From contig JAPOXO010000039.1 in assembly GCA_026707045.1 (NCBI GenBank), positions 1 to 32,017 of the forward strand: DNA of 32,017 nucleotides. The letters run 5' to 3'. The position numbers were made by a program, and so were the translations under genes. This document shows, in pieces, positions 16,049 to 26,000 of this stretch. Below the pieces are notes generated by a model, which worked only from the letters and a program-made list of their open reading frames with translations, did no database searches and was not told the origin of the DNA. The first letter of the stretch is position 1. Each line of letters starts with the position of its first letter. The DNA is from Gammaproteobacteria bacterium (GTDB lineage: Bacteria > Pseudomonadota > Gammaproteobacteria > Pseudomonadales > Azotimanducaceae).

Positions 16049-17500
16049 ATGAAAGCAATAATGGTCATGTACGACTCTCTCAATCGGCACATGCTGCCGA
16101 ACTATGGGTGCGACTGGACTCTAGCTCCAAACTTCCTCCGTCTTGGAGAACGGTGCGCAGTCTTTGACAATCACTACATCGGAAGCATGCCTTGTATCCC
16201 AGCGCGCCGGGAACTCCACACAGGACGCCACAATTTTCTGCACAGGTCCTGGGGTCCATTCGAACCTTTTGACGATTCGACTTTCACGCTTATGCGCCAA
16301 AACGAGATCTACTCTCACTTGGCATCGGACCACTATCACTATTGGGAGGACGGGGGCGCAACGTACCACCACCGCTACTCAAGTTGGGTGAACGTTCGTG
16401 GTCAGGAAGGCGATGCTTGGAGAGGCGAAGTTGCAGACCCACCGTACATCGACCATCTGGGACGTGTTGCCCGGCAGGATCAAGTAAACCGAAAGTACAT
16501 GCAAGAAGAGTCTTTGACTCCACAAGCCAGAACATTTGCAGAAGGAAAGCTGTTCTTGGAGAAAAATTGGGAGGAAGACAATTGGTTTCTACAGATTGAG
16601 ACTTTTGATCCCCACGAACCGTTCTTCACACTTAAGCAGTGGAAGGACAAGTACAACCACGATTGGGAAGGTCCTCACTTCGATTGGCCGAAATATCAGC
16701 GTGTTACGGAAGACCCTGATGCAGTCGAATACTTGAAGTACCAGTATGCGGCATTACTGACTCAATGCGACCACTATATCGGTACCGTGATCGACTTCAT
16801 GGACGAACACAACATGTGGGACGACACGATGCTAATGGTGATCACGGACCATGGTTTTCTGCTTGGTGAGCACGATTGGTGGGGCAAAGGCAGCATGCCT
16901 TGGTACAACGAAACCGCTCACATTCCTCTGTTTATTTGGGACCCTCGCTCGAAGAGAGCAGGAGTTCGAAGATCAAGCCTGACCCAAACCATTGATATTG
17001 GTCCGACCCTTTTGGGATATTTCGACATTGACCATCCAGAATCCATGCAGGGGTCAGATCTGTTGAATCTCACAGACTCTGATTCTCCTGTTCGAGATGT
17101 TGCGCTCTACGGCATGTTCGGGGCACACGTGAATATCACTGACGGCCGTTATGTCTACATGAGAGGACCGGTGGGTGAAAATGCTCCGCTTAATCACTAC
17201 ACTCTAATGCCAACACACATGAGAAGCCCCTTTAGTCCCCGGGAACTAGCCAACATGCAGTGGAATGAGCCGTTGCCGTTCACTAAAGGTTGCCCAGTAA
17301 TGCGAATTCCATCGGCAGGGTCTCGAATAATTGAGAACTTATTCAAGACGCAGCTGTTTGATCTGTCGGTAGACCCAGGACAGACAAAACCGATCCGCAA
17401 CGAAGAGGTAGAAACGCGTCTCGCCGGTAAGATGGTTGACGCCATGAAGTGGAACGACGCACCCGCTGAGCAATTCGAGCGGTTAGGCTTAGAGCAGTAA
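16049..17500 (+). CDS. Type I sulfatase (formylglycine-dependent)
   Basis: A 483-residue sulfatase. The full signature C-x-P-x-R-x4-T-G-R appears as CIPARRELHTGR (49-60), so Cys49 should be converted to formylglycine by a maturase, which is not in the window. Metal ligands are likely Asp9 (MVMYDSLNR), a single Asp where many arylsulfatases have a pair, and the Asp-His of VITDHGFLLGEH. There is no signal peptide, which points to a cytoplasmic enzyme working on imported sulfate esters. Related alkaline-phosphatase-superfamily enzymes include phosphonate monoester hydrolases, so the ester type is inferred. The ATG follows a strong GGGAAGG site. It is the first of three genes read together (gaps of 36 and 24 bases) with a dioxygenase and a dehydrogenase. 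Confidence 0.93.
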   Translation: MKAIMVMYDSLNRHMLPNYGCDWTLAPNFLRLGERCAVFDNHYIGSMPCIPARRELHTGRHNFLHRSWGPFEPFDDSTFTLMRQNEIYSHLASDHYHYWEDGGATYHHRYSSWVNVRGQEGDAWRGEVADPPYIDHLGRVARQDQVNRKYMQEESLTPQARTFAEGKLFLEKNWEEDNWFLQIETFDPHEPFFTLKQWKDKYNHDWEGPHFDWPKYQRVTEDPDAVEYLKYQYAALLTQCDHYIGTVIDFMDEHNMWDDTMLMVITDHGFLLGEHDWWGKGSMPWYNETAHIPLFIWDPRSKRAGVRRSSLTQTIDIGPTLLGYFDIDHPESMQGSDLLNLTDSDSPVRDVALYGMFGAHVNITDGRYVYMRGPVGENAPLNHYTLMPTHMRSPFSPRELANMQWNEPLPFTKGCPVMRIPSAGSRIIENLFKTQLFDLSVDPGQTKPIRNEEVETRLAGKMVDAMKWNDAPAEQFERLGLEQ

Positions 17501-17536
17501 CAGAATAGACATGACTAGACAAATAGGACTATAGCT

Positions 17537-18709
17537 ATGGCTGAGGTTCAACTACCACAACCACTTACATCGCGACACGACTACGGTGATGCAGAAGAAG
17601 CAATGGTCAAGTACCGAGAATCAGGTACAAGACGAGCACTGAAATTAGGAAATAGAGGTCCGATTAGATTTTCGGATACCGGTGAGTTGCATTCGGATAT
17701 CCGAGAAGCCTATTCGCGTTGTGGTTTCTTCATTTTTGAAAGAGTACTGGACCAGGTCGAACTCAACGATATCGAAAAAGACATCGCCGAACTCCTGCGT
17801 CGACTTCCTGTTTCTCGTGGCGCAACCGTTGATCGAGACGGGCGTCCGGCATTGGGATCTGGTTGCCAAGCCCGAACGATTAGCTGGGTAAAACCACTAT
17901 CGGATCCGATCGGTGGAACACAAGCAAACCATGGTAGGCATCCATCTCGTATGATCGAACTAGATCCTCCCGAAGATGCGCCCCATGAAATAGTGCAAGT
18001 GATTTCGGGAGTGCTGCAATTTTCCGAGGCATATTTGCGTGTCTATGGCCATCCCAATCTTCTTCGTGTGGCAGAAGCGATTCTCGGACCAGACTTCACG
18101 CCTTTCAATGAAGTGCTGTGGGTAAAGCAGCCCGGGCTTGGAGGATCTGTGGCATGGCATCAAGACGGATGGACCCACTGGAAGAGTCCAAGTCTCGATG
18201 AAAACACTCACGGATTCAATTTCATGGCCCAACTCTACGGTTGTGACGCTGAGAACGGTTTATGGGTTGTACCTGGTTCTCATCGCAGAGGGAAAGCGGA
18301 CATCAAGGCAATGGTTGAGCAAGCGGGATCAGATCGACTTCGCGAAGCCGTTCCGCTTATCTGCAATCCTGGAGATGTTGCAATCACAAATAGGCAAGCC
18401 ATCCACGGTTCGTTCGCCAACACAAGCTCCAAGTATCGAGTGACTTTGAACTTTGGTTTTCATCGTCGGAGTTCAGTCCTGAACGTAAAGAGCGGCGGGG
18501 TTCATAATCCAATCACAACGTATACCGAAGAATACATTCGGTCTCGATCACGCATGATCATGTTCGGCATCAATGCACGTAAGGAGAGATATCCGGATGA
18601 GACTCCATACGACTACGCACCTATGAAGGACAACGCCGCAGGCTATAAGTGGGACTCTAGCCGCATGGCCGAATTGACTGATTACAACCTTCAAGACATT
18701 GGGATTTGA
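17537..18709 (+). CDS. Phytanoyl-CoA dioxygenase (PhyH) family protein
   Basis: A 390-residue Fe(II)/2-oxoglutarate oxygenase, longer than the 265-residue member at 7163. The iron-binding His208-x-Asp210 lies in VAWHQDGWTHW, distal His290 in RQAIHGSFANTS, and Arg301 in KYRVTLNFGFHRR is the expected 2-oxoglutarate binder. The GLWVVPGSHRRGK block (241-253) is also typical. The first 110 residues and the last 70 are extensions beyond the minimal fold. It probably hydroxylates the same compound that the sulfatase or the oxidoreductase of this cluster handles. Hydroxylation next to an O- or N-linked group can release it as an aldehyde, as in alkylsulfatase dioxygenases, but that use is inference. 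The start is the ATG at 17537. Confidence 0.92.
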   Translation: MAEVQLPQPLTSRHDYGDAEEAMVKYRESGTRRALKLGNRGPIRFSDTGELHSDIREAYSRCGFFIFERVLDQVELNDIEKDIAELLRRLPVSRGATVDRDGRPALGSGCQARTISWVKPLSDPIGGTQANHGRHPSRMIELDPPEDAPHEIVQVISGVLQFSEAYLRVYGHPNLLRVAEAILGPDFTPFNEVLWVKQPGLGGSVAWHQDGWTHWKSPSLDENTHGFNFMAQLYGCDAENGLWVVPGSHRRGKADIKAMVEQAGSDRLREAVPLICNPGDVAITNRQAIHGSFANTSSKYRVTLNFGFHRRSSVLNVKSGGVHNPITTYTEEYIRSRSRMIMFGINARKERYPDETPYDYAPMKDNAAGYKWDSSRMAELTDYNLQDIGI

Positions 18710-18733
18710 ACTCTCAAACCGAGAAATCAACTG

Positions 18734-19753
18734 ATGTCTGACGACAGGACACTCAAGCTTGCTCTCGTCGGCTGCGGAGGCATTGCTCGGGCTCACTTAG
18801 ATGGAATTCGTCGAATTGCAAAGAGAGTTCAAGTCACAGCTTGTATTGATTCTGACTTGACTCGAGCGGAAGAATTTGCCCGCCAAACCTCTAGCGAACC
18901 ATTCACCTCTTTGGAAGAGGGGATTGAGAAGGGGACTTTTGATGCTGTAGACCTGATGCTTCCTCACGATGCCCATGAGGCAGCGTGCTATACAGCATTC
19001 AAAGCAAACAAGCACACCATACTTGAAAAACCGATCTCGACGGACGTTCCATCTGCGGAACGCATTCTTGAGGCAGGCAAGAATACAGATGTTGTATTCA
19101 TGGTTGCAGAACAGGCTCAATACTGGTGGGACGTACACAAAGCCAGAGAACTCATCGAGTCAGGAGCAATTGGACAGGTGCTCACGGCGCACGGCACGTT
19201 CTATGATCCAATGAGACTGGATCCGTATGGTCCTATTCCATGGCGGTATCGGCAAGCCGAAGCAGGAGGGGGAGTTTGCATGGACGGTGGCGCACATTGG
19301 ATTCGACCGATGCGAATCATGCTTGGAGAAGTCGATGAAGTGATCGCGTCAACGGGAAGCCACATCGAGCATCGAGAGACTGAGTCGTTCGGACTTGCAC
19401 TCATGAGGTTTCAGTCAGGAGTCATTGCAACTTTCAAAGCCGTGCTCATAAGCGGCAGGATTGGTCCGGAAGCAGACTTTCGCATTACTGGTTCCGACGG
19501 AGAAATTGTTCTAGAACGAGGCAGGAATGGTCGCCTGATGCTCTATAACCATAACCATCCAAAAGGACAAATGGTCATGGACACTTTCAAAGCTAAGGTG
19601 GATAGCTATGGTGCAGAACTTGAAGACTTTGAAGCGGCAGTGCTCGATGGCCGTCCTCTCGCAGCAGGACCGGAAGTTGCGATGGGTGAGCTTCGGACTG
19701 CGCAGGCTATGTATCGTTCCGAGACTACTCGTTCTTGGGAAAAAGTCTGGTGA
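18734..19753 (+). CDS. Gfo/Idh/MocA-family oxidoreductase
   Basis: A 339-residue NAD(P)-dependent dehydrogenase. The N-terminal Rossmann domain has VGCGGIARAH (12-21) and the family EKP motif (HTILEKPISTD). The C-terminal substrate domain carries GGGVCMDGGAHWIRPMR, in which Asp and His are in the usual catalytic positions. Members oxidise or reduce sugars, inositols and amino-sugar derivatives in the cytoplasm. It is the third gene of the sulfatase operon, 24 bases after the dioxygenase gene. An oxidised sugar or polyol released from a sulfate ester would be a natural substrate, though this is inferred from context. It converges on the aldolase gene with 41 bases between them. Confidence 0.92.
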   Translation: MSDDRTLKLALVGCGGIARAHLDGIRRIAKRVQVTACIDSDLTRAEEFARQTSSEPFTSLEEGIEKGTFDAVDLMLPHDAHEAACYTAFKANKHTILEKPISTDVPSAERILEAGKNTDVVFMVAEQAQYWWDVHKARELIESGAIGQVLTAHGTFYDPMRLDPYGPIPWRYRQAEAGGGVCMDGGAHWIRPMRIMLGEVDEVIASTGSHIEHRETESFGLALMRFQSGVIATFKAVLISGRIGPEADFRITGSDGEIVLERGRNGRLMLYNHNHPKGQMVMDTFKAKVDSYGAELEDFEAAVLDGRPLAAGPEVAMGELRTAQAMYRSETTRSWEKVW

Positions 19754-19794
19754 CTTGATAGGTCATCGGAGCGTGCGATCCCGGTCTCAATCCA

Positions 19795-20589
19795 CTAAAC
19801 CGTCTCTAACGCCTTTCTCAAACCCGATCCCAGCCTTCCGATTGCTTGGCGGAAGATAAACCTATCCCAGCCGATGCAAAAGTGTCGAACGCCCAAGTCT
19901 ATGTAGCGTTTCGCTTGCTCCACCTCTCCAATTTCGATGCGCGGCGGAACGTTGAACTCAATTGACTTCTTGATGACTAGCTCTTCGTACTCTCTGAGTT
20001 TGTCACCAGTCATGCCTCCCGGTCCTTTGGAGAAACCAAAATCAGCAGGTCCCCATTGAGTCATGTCGAATTGGAGAGTGCGCGCACGATCTAAGACAGA
20101 ATCGATGTTGTCCACTGTCACACTCTTTTCAATCATGATTACCTTGACAATGGAGTTTAGGTCAACGGCGTACTGTTCGGTGTCGTAGCTCATTAATGCG
20201 GGACGACGAAGTTTTACACCCATAAAGCCGTGAATTCCAGGTTGATCTGGCGCAACTGCCCTATGACACATTTCCACATCCTCTGGAGTTCGTACGTCTG
20301 TAAAGAGAACTGACTTGAATCCTGCCCCTAAAGCAGCTTGAGCCCAAAAGCCTTGACCCTCTTGGTCCAGTTTGATCATGAGCGGCAGATTACCGCATTG
20401 AGCAGCTCGTGCCAGGTGATACAGCATGGACATGTCGAATGTCGAATACTCGCCCACAAACTCCGCATAGTCGAAAAAGCCAGTATCTCCAATCATTTCG
20501 GCAATATCGGGTTCGGCAAATAGAAAGTGCGTTCCCATCGTCGGCTTGCCTTCGTCCAGTGCGGTTCGAAACGAGTTTTGCAGGATCAT
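19795..20589 (-). CDS. HpcH/HpaI-type aldolase family protein
   Basis: A 264-residue TIM-barrel protein of the HpcH/HpaI aldolase and citrate-lyase-beta superfamily. The metal-binding Glu of IMIEKSVTVDNIDSVL and the Asp of WGPADFGFSKGPGG sit in the normal places. The usual D-x-EH motif near residue 45 is replaced by EFVGEYSTFD, so the His is lost, and the arginine normally found in the PLVR strand is Lys in LMIKLD. The family cleaves or forms 2-oxo-acid aldols with pyruvate or a similar donor. These changes suggest another donor or reaction. The ATG at 20589 has a strong AAAAGGAG site eight bases upstream (20596-20603). It converges on the sulfatase cluster; a link to that pathway is plausible but the strand differs. 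Confidence 0.87.
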   Translation of the reverse strand: MILQNSFRTALDEGKPTMGTHFLFAEPDIAEMIGDTGFFDYAEFVGEYSTFDMSMLYHLARAAQCGNLPLMIKLDQEGQGFWAQAALGAGFKSVLFTDVRTPEDVEMCHRAVAPDQPGIHGFMGVKLRRPALMSYDTEQYAVDLNSIVKVIMIEKSVTVDNIDSVLDRARTLQFDMTQWGPADFGFSKGPGGMTGDKLREYEELVIKKSIEFNVPPRIEIGEVEQAKRYIDLGVRHFCIGWDRFIFRQAIGRLGSGLRKALETV

Positions 20590-21190
20590 TTGTGGCTCCT
20601 TTTGACAGTAGGTGAATGCAAAATAGTCTCACACGGCATGCCATTTTCCCAATCTGGCCGATTGATACAGTTCTGTGCCGACTAAACTGAGATTGTAGAC
20701 ATCGTTAGTGTCTGTTGTCTCTTATAGACTGCTGGTGTGTTCGACACTCTGCTCGCCACCGCAAAACACTCTTTAATTGAAGACTAACATTAGTTCAAAT
20801 TCGGCGTAGAGTGCGGTAGCACTCCATCGAAAATGCAACTATCGAGGAATTCTCGGCAGTTCAAATGGAAAGAGGAGTCAAGCCGAGCGATGCACTTGGC
20901 ACCACGATCAAACTAGATCACCCAGTAAAACAATCCAGCGTTGGGCAAGAGCAGCACCTTATTTGGGAAATCAAAAAAACGACCGAACAGCATCAGTTCT
21001 CGGAAGGGTCAAAGCGACGATATTCTTGAAGGAATTGGCTGTAGACGAAGAGACAGTCGGCAACAGGAACAAATAGAGCTCAAGGTGTAATTGATCGACA
21101 AGATGGTTCAAGTTACAGGGCATAATTTGCAGCGTTCTAGTCCGCTTATACCAAGCACTTCATCTGTATGACTGTTTCGGAGAAGTAAGA
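20590..21190. other. 601-base spacer without a confident gene
   Basis: It lies between two divergent genes and must hold their promoters. The first 200 bases hold the aldolase ribosome-binding site and no other clear signal. The second half contains two overlapping plus-strand open frames described in the next entry. No tRNA, terminator or long repeat was seen. Confidence 0.5.
20810..21076 (+). pseudogene. Possible decayed open frame (transposase-like helix-turn-helix?)
   Basis: Two plus-strand frames overlap here. One has an ATG at 20865 and 54 codons (to 21029), reading MERGVKPSDALG. The other is open from 20810 to 21076 without a normal start and reads KTIQRWARAAPYLG in its middle. Joined by one frameshift near 20925, MERGVKPSDALG followed by LDHPV and TIQRWARA looks a little like the helix-turn-helix of IS3-type OrfA proteins. 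The resemblance is by eye and weak. There are no terminal inverted repeats or target duplications, and the rest of the frame matches nothing I know. Confidence 0.2.
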
Positions 21191-22858
21191 ATGATCAAGA
21201 TTTTTGGAATTGTGCTGGTTGTTCTCGCGGCTATGTCTCTATTCGCCACCGACGGCGACACGACGGGTAGCTATTCAATCGAGGGAAGGCTAATACCCTA
21301 CGAGGCGACCGATGTTGAAAGTTCAATCGAATCTGTACCAACACCTGCAAAGTCTGTCGATTTGTCCAAGGCCAGGGTAGTGGTTTCTCGCCGGGACTCA
21401 GCCAATGCTGGAGTAGCCGAAGTTGACGAATTAGTCGCCGGCAGTTTTGTTGATGGCAACGTTCACTTAGAGGGCGAGGTTGCTAAACCAACGCCCGTAC
21501 GAATTAGCGTCGATGTAGGCAAACAAGATCCGTTGAGTATAAGCGCAGTGATAGCTCCAGGTGAACAAGTCTCCTTTGTACTTAAGGAAAACCCTGCACC
21601 CTATCCAGCTCAGATTGAAATGTTTGGAGCGTCTCGGATGGCGATAGATGCCACTAGGAAGTTCACAATATTTGGAGATCTAAGTTCCATAGAGCTCGAT
21701 TTGGAAGGTGCGATTGTTGATGTGCAGGGCGGTGAATACGATCAGACTGGAGAACGGATTAGTTTGAACTTCGGAAAGGTGATGCTTGACAATGGCAAAT
21801 TCATTGTGGAAGCCGAAATCGATGAACCCAAAGTTGTCAATGTCTTAGTCTTGGTAATGGCCGAAAGGGAATACACACAGTTTCATGCTGTGGTTGAGCC
21901 CGGGTCCAAGATAGAGGTTCTGCCACAGGGTGCCTTGCTTTACGATCTTTTTCCCGCTTCGGGAACAGGTAGACATGCCCATCTCTTGGAGAGCTGGAGG
22001 CTTAACGAGGAATACTTAACTACGAAGCATGAATATTGGCGTGCCTATCGGGCATTTCAAGACGCATCGACTGAGGTATCGCAGACTTCAAGCGATGGCT
22101 CAGATGATTCAATTTCTCTTGAGAAGTCGGTTGAATCCCCAGAGGCAAACGAATCCTCACGTCATCTGGAACTAAAACGAAAACTGAACAGATTTCGTTA
22201 TGACTTTTTGGAAGATATCGCGACCAATGCTACTGACCCGATCGATAAGCTCCTTGCATTGGAATTAGGAGCTTTTTGGGGCGACGAGGAAGCGTTGCCA
22301 ATCTACGACATGTTGGCGAAGACGCTTAGCAAGGATATTGTAGTAAGGAGGGTTACTTCCGATCGAAACAACCACGCAAGACATCTAGCGAGCGTCGGTA
22401 CTGACAAGAGCTTGGCCGTCGGCAAGAGGGTTCCGGATTTCACTTTGCCTGATCTAAAGGAAACCGATCGTTCACTCCAAGACATTCTGAACTCCAATGA
22501 CGTTGTGTTGATCGATTTCTGGGCTTCTTGGTGTGGTCCCTGTATTGAATCCATCCCTACACTCAAGGAAGTCTACGCTACCTACAAACGACGTGGACTG
22601 GAGATTGTCTCAGTCTCTACCGATGACGATAAAGAGTCGTGGCTCGAAATTTCAGAAGAGTTGGAACTTCCTTGGATTAATCTTGGAGAACTTGAGGGGT
22701 GGGAAGGTGAGGTAGCAACATCCTACGGAGTGACCTTCATACCTAAGGCTTATCTAGTTGACACGAATGGAATCATCATTCAAAAGAACCTGACACCAGA
22801 GCAGCTTGCAGAGTACTTGGCTGAGGAATATGGCGTATCAACGTCCCAAGATCCTTAG
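21191..22858 (+). CDS. TlpA/ResA-like thioredoxin-fold protein, exported, with large N-terminal domain
   Basis: A 555-residue protein. A signal peptide covers about residues 1-20 (MIKIFGIVLVVLAAMSLFA), so it works in the periplasm. The region to about 400 is mostly beta-structured, with two related-looking segments (SFVDGNVHLEGEVAKPTPVRIS near 85, and GKFIVEAEIDEPKVVNVLV near 200), like the DUF4369-type domains that precede thioredoxin folds. A Ser/Glu-rich linker lies near 300. The C-terminal redoxin domain starts at VGKRVPDFTLPDL. It has the active site WCGPC (447-451) and cis-proline FIPKAY. It should reduce or exchange disulfides of envelope proteins. GGAGAAG precedes the ATG. It lies 196 bases before the ABC-2/M1-like fusion gene on the same strand, and that permease could be its partner. 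Confidence 0.88.
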   Translation: MIKIFGIVLVVLAAMSLFATDGDTTGSYSIEGRLIPYEATDVESSIESVPTPAKSVDLSKARVVVSRRDSANAGVAEVDELVAGSFVDGNVHLEGEVAKPTPVRISVDVGKQDPLSISAVIAPGEQVSFVLKENPAPYPAQIEMFGASRMAIDATRKFTIFGDLSSIELDLEGAIVDVQGGEYDQTGERISLNFGKVMLDNGKFIVEAEIDEPKVVNVLVLVMAEREYTQFHAVVEPGSKIEVLPQGALLYDLFPASGTGRHAHLLESWRLNEEYLTTKHEYWRAYRAFQDASTEVSQTSSDGSDDSISLEKSVESPEANESSRHLELKRKLNRFRYDFLEDIATNATDPIDKLLALELGAFWGDEEALPIYDMLAKTLSKDIVVRRVTSDRNNHARHLASVGTDKSLAVGKRVPDFTLPDLKETDRSLQDILNSNDVVLIDFWASWCGPCIESIPTLKEVYATYKRRGLEIVSVSTDDDKESWLEISEELELPWINLGELEGWEGEVATSYGVTFIPKAYLVDTNGIIIQKNLTPEQLAEYLAEEYGVSTSQDP

Positions 22859-23054
22859 CAGGTTCGACTGGGTCTGAGATGGCATTGATCCAACCAATTA
22901 CATCCACTAGACTGGGTTTGATGTCTGTCTCCACACAGGTGTGGTGTAAGCATTGGAAAACTGACCGGTCCATCAATTTAGCAGAGGTTGGCACAGTTAT
23001 TGCTTTCTTTCTGGGTACTAAATACTTCGGAAAGCCCTTCACCAAAAATCCTTA

Positions 23055-26000
23055 ATGTTTCTGTCTATAACAAATATTTGGAGCGTCGCCGGCGCAGAGG
23101 CTCGGACCGCCGTTCGATTGGTTCGTTTCTGGACTGCTGTGTTTGTGATCACTGTGGTTGCGGGGTTTGGTTTCGCATTTGCATGCCTGTCGCTTCACTT
23201 TGTTGCACCGTACTCGCCATCTACGGCAACACCGTTTTATCTGCTAGGAAATGTCGAACCAACGTATTTTCTGATATTTCAATTGGTTGCTCTATTGATG
23301 GTATTTGACTCCTCTCAGCAGCAGACAAAGAATCGCATTGACCAAGTGCTTGATTCGAAACCTGTCTCAAATTTTGAGTATTTCGCAGGTCGGATACTCG
23401 GCTACACGATGTTGCTTTGGGGCTTTGCTGCAGTGCTTGTCTTGCTAGCCCATGGATTTGGTCTCATTGTCAGCCTCTCTGGGAATGGTTTTGGCGAACC
23501 TTTTCAAATTCACTCGCTGCTGAATCTGCTAGCAATTGATGTTCCCATCATGCTACTGATTTGGTGCGCGTTCACGGTGTTTCTCTCGAGCGTGTTGCGT
23601 CTTCGCGTGGCAGTCGTAGTCGTGGGGGTTCTCACGATGTTCGGTTGGTTGCTATTGCTCCTGGACGCTCCTTTTACTTTGCGTGGAATTGTTTCGCCCT
23701 CATCCAACGATGTACTCTTCATTTCTGATCTGCTGCCGGAATTTCCAAGATGGGAAACCCTAGCGGTCCGATTTGGAACGGTTATGGGTGCAATTGCACT
23801 GACGTTTGCCGCAACAATGTTCCATAGGCGAAGAGACAGCAGTACGCCTCTGTCCAATGTCTTATTGAGTGGAATTTGCGCCGCAATTTGCGTTTTTGCC
23901 TACGGAATTGCCGTGGGTGGTGCAATGGCACCTGGAAATCAGGCAGAAAAGTGGATGGCGGCTCACAAACAGGTCAGCTGGACAGGAGGCGTCGACGTAA
24001 AGGAGATTTCGGGACAGGTACACATTAATCCGGGCAGGAAGCTCGAAATCGATCTCGACTTGGCCCTAGAAATCGGTGATATTCAATCGAACGCCTTAGT
24101 GTTTTCGTTCAACCCTTCAATGAAGGTCGATAAGGTTGAATTGGACGGAAAGTCGACGGCGTACACATTTGAAAACGGACTGCTTCAAATTCCTGTAAAC
24201 GCTGCAGAAAGTGTCACCGGCGTTCACACGTTTAGCCTTCAGGCGAAAGGAGTACCAGACCGTCGATTTGCATATTTCGACAGTGCTGTTGACTACTTGC
24301 GAAGCAAGGATGTTCCCGTTGTCGCACCGTCCCTGCTAGGAACAGATGGCTCCGTGTTCTCAAGAAACTATGTCGCCCTGATGCCGGGAAACCATTGGTA
24401 TCCAACTCCAGGACCAGTGAATTCAGACTATGAGACCGTACAGCGAGGACTGGATTACTTTCAAGTGAATCTCGACGTAAGTCTTACACAACATAAATGG
24501 ACGCTGGTTGCATTGGGTTCTGAATTAGAAAGTGAGAACTCTAAAGGGACTTTCAACGTGAGACCCAAAGAACCCGTACACGAAATTGGATTGTTCGCCT
24601 CCAACTTCGTCAGTTCATCGATTGATGTGGGCAATCTTCGATTTGACATGCACTTGCACAAGCGACACTCGAGAAATCTGGATGCCTTGCTTCTAAAGAA
24701 TTCTGAATTTGCATCTCAGTTTGAAAATCGTGTTGAGTGGTATACAGGTAAAGGAATTGCCCCTCTCCACTCCGGGCTGACACTTGTCGAGGTTCCAAGA
24801 AGACTACGCACCGTCGGAGGAGGGTGGCGAATGAATTCTGCGAATACGCTGCCTGGGATTGTCTTAATGAAGGAACACGGATTCCCGCGCGCTCGTCTGG
24901 ACATTGCTCTCAAACGGGCATCCAAGCAATTTGAAGACGAACAAGAGCAAATTGAAGCAGAGCTAGTAATTCTTCATAGTTTCTTCAACAGTGCGGTCCT
25001 GACAGAGAACATGTGGCTGAGTTTGTCGGATCGGCTTTGGTCTCACTCGACCTCAGCAAAGGGGCCCCATGCACAAACATTGGATCAGATAATGAAATCA
25101 CTCACGATGAAGCTCTTTGATCTTGATCCAAACTACTCTTCAATTTACGCCGCGTTCTATGTCTCTCCAAATACTCGACTCAATCCAGATCGAACTGCAT
25201 GGGCTTCTGACGATGGATTGTCTGGCGATGCCCTGAGCATCCTTAATAACGACTTGCGCATGATTAACGAATTCGGTTCGAGAGCGTCAGTTTGGAGCTA
25301 TGTCGAGAAAGTTTCATTGTCTGATCTTCCGACGACTAACGGAGATCAGGCCGACTTGGAGCTTTTGCTTCTCAAGAGCCATGAGATAGCACATGGTTTG
25401 TTAGTTGCAAACGAAGACGAGAACCTTGTGGCTTGGTTCAATTCAATTCGAGACACGTTTGCAGCAACCAATTTCACATTCGAAGACTTAGTCGCCACGG
25501 CTGAGATGCACGGTGTAAAGATAGAACCGTTTCTGACTGATTGGCTGGAGACTTCGCATCTACCGGGGTATAGAGCTTCGCAAGTGAATACTACAAGGCT
25601 AAGCGATGATGAAGGCGGAAATCCTCAATGGCTTGCGTCGATTGATATTAGGAATTCTCAAGAGATACCTGGAGTTGTAGCGGTGCAATACCCAGGCATC
25701 GAGCGTAACCAATGGGGATTTGCGGTTTATGAGGATTCGGAACCAGTTTTTATCGAAGGCGAATCCGCAGTTCGAATCAATTTAGTAACCCCGTACCAAT
25801 TAACACAAGCGAGACTAAATCCCAACCTCTCGCTAAATCGACTCACATTTGACCTTCAGGTCAACGCCATATCTGCTGACGAGTCTGTTGCTATGGAGCT
25901 ACCTCCATTTACGGAAGACAGTGCTTGGGTACCGCACGAGAATGGAATTATTGTGGACGATTTGAGCGAGGGCTTCAAAGTATTTCAAGCTGAGCCTGAC

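Noticed and set aside
22931..22944. CCACAC-AG-GTGTGG dyad between the TlpA-like gene and the fusion gene
   Set aside because: Six-base arms with a two-base centre are easily met by chance, and no promoter elements lie beside it.
25380..25394. HEIAH at residues 776-780 of the ABC-2/M1-like fusion as the peptidase zinc motif
   Set aside because: It lies about 188 residues after the GGGWRM segment, where M1 enzymes have about 30-50, no Glu follows at the gluzincin distance, and it falls in the helical region that comes after the active site.
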